A stretch of 16,954 bases of DNA from the NCBI GenBank assembly GCA_910587545.1, contig CAJUMI010000052.1, positions 1-16,954 of the forward strand, in the 5' to 3' direction. Below, in pieces: positions 1 to 6,916 of this stretch (positions are counted from its first letter, which is position 1; the number at the start of each line of letters is the position of its first letter). This stretch comes from an uncultured Muribaculaceae bacterium. Its GTDB lineage: Bacteria; Bacteroidota; Bacteroidia; Bacteroidales; Muribaculaceae. The notes below the pieces were generated by a model. That model ran no database searches. It saw only the letters and a program-made list of their open reading frames with translations, and had not been told where the DNA came from. Made by a program: the position numbers and the translations under genes.

Positions 1-186
1 TCGTTAATCATCGTCCGATTGGGCGGATAAAATATTCTCTAATTTAATTCAACCGACAGGTACCCGGCTATATATCCTTATTTGAAAAGTGAAATGGCAG
101 AATAATAGTGTCGGGTCAGAAAATATGACATTTTTATTAAACAAGTTTTAAATAATTATCACATCGATGGATGGTGATGATGTGTT
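1..186. other. Left-edge AT-rich intergenic stretch
   Basis: No coding region can be supported here. All three forward frames soon meet stops: one frame runs from base 1 to a TAA at about 28-30 and could be the last few codons of a gene outside the window, but nothing identifies it. Reverse-strand ATGs at about 131 and 164 close within a few codons. No convincing GC-rich hairpin followed by a T-run is visible. Confidence 0.5.
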
Positions 187-218
187 TTTGCGTGTTACGA
201 TTTATTTTAGTACCTTAG
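187..218 (+). promoter_or_regulatory. Bacteroidetes-type promoter for the POT-pyrC-ATPase operon
   Basis: TTTG at 187-190 is followed by exactly 20 nt and TACCTTAG at 211-218, one mismatch from the Bacteroidetes -7 consensus TAnnTTTG. This would place the transcript start near 222-226 and give a 5' leader of about 45 nt ahead of the ATG at 269. The fit to the known -33/-7 pattern is seen directly; promoter activity is inferred. Confidence 0.6.
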
Positions 219-268
219 CGTGTTAAATATCGCAAAGGAAATATCAAACCTAAAATAAATCCATTATT

Positions 269-1999
269 ATGTTCAAAAATCAACCCAAAGGATTGTATGT
301 GCTGGCGCTTGCCAATACGGGCGAACGTTTTGGCTACTACACCATGCTTGCGATCCTGCTGCTGTTTCTCCAGGCTAAATTTGCCCTTCCGACCGCAACC
401 GCAGGTCTGATCTATTCGACATTCCTCGCGCTCGTCTATTTCATGCCGATGGTCGGCGGTGCAATTGCTGACAAGTGGAACTTCCAGAAAACTGTGACCT
501 TGGGTATCGTAGTGATGTTCCTGGGCTATTTTGTCATGGCGATCCCGACATCAATGCCCGAGGGCTCGGCGTTCGCATCTCCGGCATTCTATATCATGTT
601 GCTGGCTCTGTTGCTTATATCTTGCGGCACAGGTCTTTTTAAAGGCAACCTTCAGGTGATGGTCGGAGATCTGTACAACGATCCGCGTTACAGCAGCAAA
701 CGAGATGTGGCGTTTTCGTTGTTCTATATGGCAATCAACATCGGTGCGATGTTCGCTCCGTCGGTGACAGAGGCGCTCTGCAAAGTGGCTCTTTCGGCTC
801 AGGATCTTATCTATAATCCCGCCATTCCCGGTCTTTGCAACAAGTTTATCGCAGGTGACGAGATAGAACCCGATAAACTTGCCATGCTCATGGAGTTTGC
901 AAAGTCTCCCGCCGATCTGATGGTGTGGTGCAAAACTTATATGGCGACGATCTCGACCGGTTACAGCTATGCGTTTGCCGTTGCCTGCGGATCTATGGTG
1001 CTGTCGTTTATAATCTATAAGGTCGGCAGACGTACATACGCTTCGGTTTCCGACAGCAAGTCGGCGGCCGCGTCTTCAAACGGCGCGCCCGTCAAGGAAC
1101 TCACCAAAGAGCAGACCAAGAGCCGAATCACCGCTTTGTTGCTCGTCTTCACGGTCGTGATATTCTTCTGGATGGTGTTCCATCAGAATGGCCTTACGCT
1201 CACAAAATTTGCCGAGGCGTTCACCACGTCCGAATGCTACGGCTGGACCAGAATTGCGTTTAACGTCTGGGCTCTCGCAACTATAGTCGTCGCTGTCTAT
1301 GCGACATTCAACCTCATTCAGAGCAAGGGACGTACATCTCGCCTGGTGTCAGGCCTGGTGCTTATTGCGGCACTTGCCGGCCTGTATTTCTTCTATGTCA
1401 ACACCGAAGACCCTGTCACCGGTCTCCAGCCCCAGATTTTCCAGCAGTTCAACCCGTTCTATGTCGTGGCTCTCACTCCGTTCTCGGTGGCCCTGTTCTC
1501 GTGGCTCGCCAAGAAGCAGAAAGATCCGTCTGCTCCACGAAAGATCGGCTACGGTATGCTTGTTGCCGGTCTTGGTTTCGGCGTGATGGCAATTGGATCG
1601 ATCGGTCTCGGCATCGCTCCTGCAGAAGGACAGGCCTCGACCCTCGTAAGCCCCAATTGGCTGATGGGTACTTACCTTGTGCTTACGTTCGCCGAACTTC
1701 TGCTGTCCCCGATGGGCATCTCGTTTGTGTCGAAAGTGGCTCCACCCAAGTACAAGGGCGCTATGATGGGCTGCTGGTTCGGCGCTACGGCTATCGGTAA
1801 CTTTCTGACGGCCATACCTGCCATGCTTTGGGATAAGATAGATGTGGCTGTGTTATGGACTATCCTGATCGGTCTCTGTCTGCTGTCGGCAGCGTTTATC
1901 TTCTCGATCATGAAGAAACTTGAAGCCGCAACCGGCGACACTGAAGATGCCGCTCCGGTAGCTGACGTGCTCGAAACTGTAGAAGACGACGTAATCTAA
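269..1999 (+). CDS. POT/PTR2-family proton-coupled peptide transporter
   Basis: Inner-membrane major-facilitator protein of 576 aa, predicted to import di- and tripeptides with protons. It begins with GERFGYY (residues 18-24), the remnant of the POT ExxERFxYY motif in helix 1. GLFKGNL (122-128) and FYMAINIGA (152-160) match the second PTR2 signature, and FWMVFHQNG (300-308) fits the start of the second six-helix bundle. About 12-14 hydrophobic helices are visible. Two points are odd. The first glutamate of ExxER is Asn16, leaving NTGER. A polar stretch of about 60 residues with Cys171, Cys190 and Cys221 lies between helices 5 and 6, on the predicted periplasmic side. The C-terminus is short and acidic. 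It is the first gene of a four-gene unit, with a 17-nt gap to the next gene. Family assignment is firm; the substrate is inferred, and non-peptide substrates are known in this family. Confidence 0.9.
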   Translation: MFKNQPKGLYVLALANTGERFGYYTMLAILLLFLQAKFALPTATAGLIYSTFLALVYFMPMVGGAIADKWNFQKTVTLGIVVMFLGYFVMAIPTSMPEGSAFASPAFYIMLLALLLISCGTGLFKGNLQVMVGDLYNDPRYSSKRDVAFSLFYMAINIGAMFAPSVTEALCKVALSAQDLIYNPAIPGLCNKFIAGDEIEPDKLAMLMEFAKSPADLMVWCKTYMATISTGYSYAFAVACGSMVLSFIIYKVGRRTYASVSDSKSAAASSNGAPVKELTKEQTKSRITALLLVFTVVIFFWMVFHQNGLTLTKFAEAFTTSECYGWTRIAFNVWALATIVVAVYATFNLIQSKGRTSRLVSGLVLIAALAGLYFFYVNTEDPVTGLQPQIFQQFNPFYVVALTPFSVALFSWLAKKQKDPSAPRKIGYGMLVAGLGFGVMAIGSIGLGIAPAEGQASTLVSPNWLMGTYLVLTFAELLLSPMGISFVSKVAPPKYKGAMMGCWFGATAIGNFLTAIPAMLWDKIDVAVLWTILIGLCLLSAAFIFSIMKKLEAATGDTEDAAPVADVLETVEDDVI

Positions 2000-2016
2000 G
2001 AAAAAACTGTCTCTAA

Positions 2017-2775
2017 ATGTCATTGACATCTCACAGTGATGCGCTCGTAATCATACCGATGTATAACGAGCGTGAAAATGCTTCAGCCATTATCGATGCG
2101 GTGTTGGCGTTGCCACGTTCGTTCGATGTTCTGGTTATAGACGATAATTCACCAGACGGCACTGCGGCCATTGTCAAGGCCAAGATCGTAGAAAATCCAG
2201 GCAGGGTGCATATAATCGAACGCGAAGGCAAGCTCGGTCTCGGGACCGCATATATTGCCGGGTTCAAATGGGCTCTCAACCGGAGTTACGGCTATATTTG
2301 CGAGATGGACGCCGACTTTTCACACAATCCGGCCGATCTGTTGAAACTTTACGAGACAACGGCGATCAATGGAGCCGATGTGGCTATCGGATCGCGCTAT
2401 GTGTCGGGAGTCAATGTCGTCAACTGGCCGATAGGTCGTGTTCTGATGTCCTATTTCGCGTCGAAGTATGTCAGAGTGATTACCGGAATGAATATTCACG
2501 ACACGACAGCAGGCTTTGTGTGCTATCGCAGGCGCGTGCTTGAGTCTATGGATCTCGATGCGATCAAGTTCAAAGGCTATGCGTTTCAGATCGAGATGAA
2601 GTTCACCGCTTATGAATCAGGTTTCTGCATAGTGGAAGTTCCTATTGTTTTTGTCAACAGGGCGCTCGGTGTGAGCAAGATGAACGGCGGCATTTTCGGT
2701 GAAGCCGTGTTTGGAGTCATAAGACTAAAATGGAACAGCCTCTTTAAACGTTATAAGGCCCGACATAATGACTGA
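2017..2775 (+). CDS. Family 2 glycosyltransferase, polyprenyl-phosphate mannose synthase-like
   Basis: A 252-aa GT-A enzyme resembling dolichyl/polyprenyl-phosphate mannosyltransferase (DPM1 type), which moves a hexose from a nucleotide sugar to a polyprenyl phosphate at the cytoplasmic face of the membrane. VIIPMYNERENA (residues 11-22) is the family-2 opening strand, VLVIDDNSPDGT (38-49) holds the nucleotide-binding aspartates, and EMDADFSHNP (96-105) carries the metal-binding DxD (Asp98-Asp100). HDTTAGF and FKGYAFQIEM further along are typical of DPM1-like proteins. There are no C-terminal membrane helices, so this is the short soluble or peripheral form, not the GtrB-like or DPM1-GtrA fusion form. 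Its stop lies inside the start of pyrC (ATGACTGA, 8-nt overlap). Donor sugar (GDP-mannose or another) and final acceptor cannot be read from the sequence; lipid-linked sugar for envelope glycan or protein O-glycosylation is an inference. Confidence 0.85.
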   Translation: MSLTSHSDALVIIPMYNERENASAIIDAVLALPRSFDVLVIDDNSPDGTAAIVKAKIVENPGRVHIIEREGKLGLGTAYIAGFKWALNRSYGYICEMDADFSHNPADLLKLYETTAINGADVAIGSRYVSGVNVVNWPIGRVLMSYFASKYVRVITGMNIHDTTAGFVCYRRRVLESMDLDAIKFKGYAFQIEMKFTAYESGFCIVEVPIVFVNRALGVSKMNGGIFGEAVFGVIRLKWNSLFKRYKARHND

Positions 2776-4114
2776 GACTATTATATATAATGTAGACATC
2801 GTGACACCCGAAAGGGTGTCGCGCGGTTTTGTGACTGTCGGACGTGACGGACGCATTGAGCGCGTAACTGAAGGACAGGCCGCCGAAGCCGATATATTAT
2901 CGGTCGGAAATGCTGTCGACGGTAAGGGCGCGCTTCTGATGCCCGGAGCGATCGACTGTCATGTACATTTCCGGGAGCCCGGATTGACCCATAAAGCGAC
3001 TATAGCATCGGAGAGCCGTGCGGCGGTGGCCGGCGGTGTGACATCGTTTTTCGACATGCCCAACACAGTTCCACAGACTGTGAGCCGAGAGGCGGTAGAG
3101 GCCAAAGCTGCGATAGCGGCCAAAGATTCAGTGGCAAACTACGCGTTCTTTATTGGAGCGACCAATGATAATCTCGAAGAGCTGAAGAGTGCTGACTACA
3201 CTCGGATACCGGGAGTCAAGCTGTTTATGGGCTCATCGACCGGCAACATGCTTGTCGACTCCGAAACCTCTCTCTGCCGTCTGTTTGAAGCAGCTCCGGC
3301 AGTGATATCTGTCCATGCCGAGGACGAAGCGATTATCAATGCGGCCAAAGCCGAGATAATAGCTGAGTATGGCGAAGATGCCCCGGTAGAGCTGCACTCA
3401 CGGCTCAGGCCGTCAGAGGCTTGTCTGAAAGCGTCAGCCGAGGCCGTCAGTCTTGCTCGCCTTTTTGGCTCACGTCTGCATATCGCCCATCTGACCACGG
3501 CTGCCGAACTCGTGCTTCTCGAAAAAGAAAACGATATAACCCATAAGCACATCACAGCCGAGGTGTCGCCTCATCATCTGCTGTGGACCGAGGACGATTA
3601 TGCTGACAAGGGCGCGAGAATAAAAATGAATCCATCGGTCAAGACTAAGGCCGACCGCGATGCACTCCGCAAGGCTGTCGAAGACGGGCGTATCGACGTT
3701 GTCGCCACCGACCATGCCCCGCATCTGCTGAAGGAGAAAGAAGGCGGTCTGTTCAAGGCTGTCAGTGGCGCGCCTATGGTGCAGTTCTCGATGGCTTCCA
3801 TGCTCGGAATGTTCTCGCCTGAAGTCGTGTCGAGAGTGATGTCCGACAATCCTGCTAAACTTTTTGGCCTATCCGGCCGAGGCCGCATAGCTCCGGGTTA
3901 TTATGCCGATCTGTGTCTGGTCGAAAAGATCACTGAGGGCTATACTGTTAGTGACGGCGATGTCTTGAGTCTGTGCGGATGGACGCCGATGTCAGGCTGC
4001 AAGTTGTATTTTAAACCTGTAAAGACTTGGGTCAACGGCAAACTTGTGTTTGCCAACGGTGTTATTAATGAAAATTACAGAGGCCGACAACTTACATTCA
4101 CTTCTTTACGATGA
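2768..4114 (+). CDS. pyrC: Dihydroorotase
   Basis: Cytoplasmic amidohydrolase of 448 aa that interconverts N-carbamoyl-L-aspartate and L-dihydroorotate, the third step of de novo pyrimidine synthesis. The metal site is complete. DCHVHFREPG (residues 63-72) gives His65 and His67, GVKLFMG (149-155) gives the likely carboxylated Lys151, SVHAED has His183, HIAHLT has His241, and VATDHAPH (312-319) carries catalytic Asp315. The DxHxHxREPG form and the length fit the multifunctional-complex-type (class I) dihydroorotases, not the shorter E. coli type. Hydantoinase and allantoinase share the fold, but the REPG and TDHAPH motifs favour dihydroorotase. It overlaps the glycosyltransferase by 8 nt at its start and the ATPase by 4 nt (ATGA) at its end, so translation is probably coupled on both sides. 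No other pyrimidine genes are in the window. Confidence 0.92.
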   Translation: MTETIIYNVDIVTPERVSRGFVTVGRDGRIERVTEGQAAEADILSVGNAVDGKGALLMPGAIDCHVHFREPGLTHKATIASESRAAVAGGVTSFFDMPNTVPQTVSREAVEAKAAIAAKDSVANYAFFIGATNDNLEELKSADYTRIPGVKLFMGSSTGNMLVDSETSLCRLFEAAPAVISVHAEDEAIINAAKAEIIAEYGEDAPVELHSRLRPSEACLKASAEAVSLARLFGSRLHIAHLTTAAELVLLEKENDITHKHITAEVSPHHLLWTEDDYADKGARIKMNPSVKTKADRDALRKAVEDGRIDVVATDHAPHLLKEKEGGLFKAVSGAPMVQFSMASMLGMFSPEVVSRVMSDNPAKLFGLSGRGRIAPGYYADLCLVEKITEGYTVSDGDVLSLCGWTPMSGCKLYFKPVKTWVNGKLVFANGVINENYRGRQLTFTSLR

Positions 4115-6828
4115 ACGATAAAAATACACATTTCACCGGACTTACCGACAGACAGATCCTTGAGTCCCGCCGGCTTCACGGCGAAAACATTCTTACTCCG
4201 CCCCCGCGTCCGTCGCTATTGCGTAAATTCATAGGGTGTTTTGCCGATCCGTTGATAAGAATACTCCTTGTCGCGCTGTTGCTCTCGATAGGAATATCTG
4301 TCTATGAATTTTTTGGAGGAGTCAAAGGGGCTTCGGTTTTCTTTGAGCCGGCAGGCATATTTTTTGCGATCATTCTGGCTACGGTCATAGGTTTTTGGCT
4401 TGAGGTAAGTGCAGATCGGAAGTTCGACGTGCTTAACAAGGTCAATGACGATATGCTTGTGAAGGTGATTCGTAATGGTGGAGTTACGCAGGTGCCGAGG
4501 CGTGAGATCGTGGTCGGCGATGTTGTCATACTCGAGACGGGTGACGAAGTAGTCGCCGACGGAAAACTGATTGATTCGCTCGGCCTGAGGATAAACGAAA
4601 GTTCGCTTACCGGTGAGCCGCAGGTCAGCAAGTCGCATCTCGAGTCTGACAAGGACGGCGATGCAACTTATCCTACAGACATGGTTCTGAGGGGTACAAC
4701 GGTCATGGAGGGTCGCGGTGTGATGGTAGTTACGGCAGTCGGCGATGCGACGGAGTATGGCAAGGTCTATGAGGCTGCTCAGATCGACACCGGCATCAAG
4801 ACTCCACTGACATTGCAGTTCGAGAGGCTTGGCCGCCTTATATCGACGATGAGCTATATGGTAGGGGCATTGATCATCATCGGCCGTTGCGTGATGTTTG
4901 ACTGGGCGTCGGCCGACACAATTGAAACGATCGACTATCTTCTGACGACAATCATGCTTGCGATTACGCTTATCGTGGTGTCGGTGCCTGAAGGTCTGCC
5001 GATGAGTGTCACTCTGAGCCTCGCATTGAGCATGAGGCGCATGCTTGCGTCTAACAACCTTGTGAGGAAGCTACACGCCTGTGAGACGATGGGCGCCACA
5101 ACGGTAATATGCACAGACAAGACGGGGACTCTGACAATGAACCGTATGCGTGTGGCCGATACGGATTTTTCGGAACCTGTCAACGATAGCGGAGTTGTCG
5201 GCCGAATGTCTGACATAATATGCGAAGGCATTGCTGTCAACTCGACGGCATTCCTTGAGTATGATAGCGACGGCAACCCGTCGCCCGTCGGCAATCCGAC
5301 TGAAGGCGCTCTGCTGCTGTGGCTTCATGACGGCGGACGCGATTATCTGAAGATAAGGGAGTCGGTGGCGGTTATAGACCAGTTGCCGTTCTCCACCCAG
5401 CGTAAATACATGGCTACGGTTGTTGACTCCCCGGCCGTCGGCGGCAAGGTCATTTATGTCAAAGGAGCACCTGAGATAGTGTTGTCAGCCTGCTCCGATA
5501 TAGCTGATCCCTTGTCGCGTGAAGGCGTGGCGCGTAAGCTCGCCGACTATCAGTCGCGGGCCATGCGAACGCTCGGCTTCGCCTATGGCATAGTTCCCGA
5601 CGATATAGGCGACGCTATTTCCGGCGGAGTTGTCAACCCAAGGGTAAGACTGACATTTATCGGCGTATGTGCTATTTCAGATCCCATTCGTTCGGAGGTG
5701 CCTGATGCGATACGTCAGACACTAAGTTCGGGCATAGCTGTGAAGATCGTTACCGGTGACACTCCCGGCACCGCCAAGGAGATAGGACGTCAGATCGGAT
5801 TGTGGGACCAAAACGATGTTGACTCTGCCCTCATATCGGGACCGGAGTGGGCCGCCCTGACGGATGATGAGGCTCTTGTCCGCTCGCGAGAGATCAAGAT
5901 AATGTCGCGTGCGAGACCGACGGACAAATCGAGACTGGTCGACATGCTGCAGCGCAACGGAGAAGTTGTAGCTGTAACCGGCGACGGTACCAATGACGCG
6001 CCCGCGCTTAACGCCGCTCAGGTCGGTCTGTCGATGGGCGACGGCACGGCAGTGGCCAAAGAGGCTTCAGACATAACGATCATGGACAATTCGTTCGGCT
6101 CGATAAGCAAGGCTGTCATGTGGGGGCGTTCATTATACCAAAACATACAGCGCTTTATCCTGTTCCAACTCACGGTCAATCTCGTGGCCTGTATCATAGT
6201 CGTGATCGGGGCATTCACGGGGACTGAGTCTCCGCTTACTGTGACGCAGATGCTTTGGGTAAACCTCATCATGGATACGTTTGCGGCTTTGGCGCTCGCT
6301 TCGCTCCCGCCGAGCGAGGAAGTTATGAAAAACAAACCGAGACGACAGAATGATTTCATAATTACGCGAAAAATGTATGCAGGCATTATAGTGACAGGCT
6401 TGATATTTACAGCCTTGCTTTACGGCATACTCCAGTATTTCAGAGAGAGCCCGATCGACAGTCTCGCGAACTTTGATTTTATGAAATTCCTGCAGTGCTA
6501 TACTGTTGTGCCGGGCGGAGAGAGTCTGACGGCCTATGATCTGACCATGTTCTTTACGGTGTTTGTATTCCTGCAGTTCTGGAACCTTTTCAACGCCCGA
6601 GCATTCGAGAGTGGTCATACGGCGTTCCATGACGCGCGTCACAGCTTGGTTTTCTTCGCGACGCTTGCCGTCATTCTCATCGGTCAGATCGCAATTGTGT
6701 ATGTCGGCGGAGCGATGTTCAATGTCTGTGCCATTTCGCCGCGCGACATGCTCATAATCGTTGGGGCGACATCGCCGGTAATGATTTTGCCGGCGGTCTG
6801 TAGCCTTGCAAAGAGGCTCAGGCTCTGA
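4111..6828 (+). CDS. Calcium-translocating P-type ATPase, PMCA-like
   Basis: P2-type ion pump of 905 aa in the inner membrane, expected to export Ca2+ at the cost of ATP. CTDKTGTLT contains the phosphorylated Asp336. TGEP (167-170) is the actuator loop, with Pro where TGES is usual. PEGLP begins at Pro293 in helix M4 and carries ion-ligand Glu294. KGAPE (from Lys451) is in the nucleotide-binding domain, and TGDGTNDAPAL (623-633) is the hinge. In M6, LWVNLIMDT holds Asn718 and Asp722, which matches plasma-membrane Ca2+ ATPases better than SERCA, whose usual form is NLVTDG. Helices run in the standard order: two before the actuator domain, two around PEGLP and about six at the C-terminus. There is no calmodulin-binding-type C-terminal tail. 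The ATG overlaps the pyrC stop (ATGA), so it is the distal gene of the unit. Ca2+ is strongly suggested by M4/M6; Mn2+ cannot be excluded. Confidence 0.9.
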   Translation: MNDKNTHFTGLTDRQILESRRLHGENILTPPPRPSLLRKFIGCFADPLIRILLVALLLSIGISVYEFFGGVKGASVFFEPAGIFFAIILATVIGFWLEVSADRKFDVLNKVNDDMLVKVIRNGGVTQVPRREIVVGDVVILETGDEVVADGKLIDSLGLRINESSLTGEPQVSKSHLESDKDGDATYPTDMVLRGTTVMEGRGVMVVTAVGDATEYGKVYEAAQIDTGIKTPLTLQFERLGRLISTMSYMVGALIIIGRCVMFDWASADTIETIDYLLTTIMLAITLIVVSVPEGLPMSVTLSLALSMRRMLASNNLVRKLHACETMGATTVICTDKTGTLTMNRMRVADTDFSEPVNDSGVVGRMSDIICEGIAVNSTAFLEYDSDGNPSPVGNPTEGALLLWLHDGGRDYLKIRESVAVIDQLPFSTQRKYMATVVDSPAVGGKVIYVKGAPEIVLSACSDIADPLSREGVARKLADYQSRAMRTLGFAYGIVPDDIGDAISGGVVNPRVRLTFIGVCAISDPIRSEVPDAIRQTLSSGIAVKIVTGDTPGTAKEIGRQIGLWDQNDVDSALISGPEWAALTDDEALVRSREIKIMSRARPTDKSRLVDMLQRNGEVVAVTGDGTNDAPALNAAQVGLSMGDGTAVAKEASDITIMDNSFGSISKAVMWGRSLYQNIQRFILFQLTVNLVACIIVVIGAFTGTESPLTVTQMLWVNLIMDTFAALALASLPPSEEVMKNKPRRQNDFIITRKMYAGIIVTGLIFTALLYGILQYFRESPIDSLANFDFMKFLQCYTVVPGGESLTAYDLTMFFTVFVFLQFWNLFNARAFESGHTAFHDARHSLVFFATLAVILIGQIAIVYVGGAMFNVCAISPRDMLIIVGATSPVMILPAVCSLAKRLRL

Positions 6829-6869
6829 CTTTTTGGATGAAGATTGGTGTTTCCTGCCTGATTTTGTGC

Positions 6870-6877
6870 TATCTTTG
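6870..6877 (+). promoter_or_regulatory. Candidate -7 promoter element for the GH20 gene
   Basis: TATCTTTG matches TAnnTTTG exactly and lies 39 nt before the ATG at 6917, a sensible distance for a short leader. The expected -33 region about 20 nt upstream (around 6844-6850) is only a weak match (TTGG/GGTG). The 88-nt gap after the ATPase supports a separate promoter for the hexosaminidase. Confidence 0.5.
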
Positions 6878-6916
6878 TAATCGAAAATTCTATCACAACC
6901 ATAAAACCATCATTAC

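Noticed and set aside
245..277. A minus-strand TTTG-N21-TAGGTTTG promoter-like pair at the start of the POT gene
   Set aside because: The match is good, but it overlaps the POT start codon and no minus-strand gene can be seen to the left, so it may be chance in AT-rich sequence.
6133..6642. A 169-codon minus-strand open frame opposite the C-terminal part of the Ca2+ ATPase
   Set aside because: The plus strand here encodes conserved ATPase membrane helices including LWVNLIMDT; the antisense translation is highly charged and unlike a known protein.
6802..6834. Hairpin candidates at the end of the Ca2+ ATPase gene followed by TTTTT
   Set aside because: The best stem (AGCCT with AGGCT) is short, lies within the coding region and is about 11 nt from the T-run.
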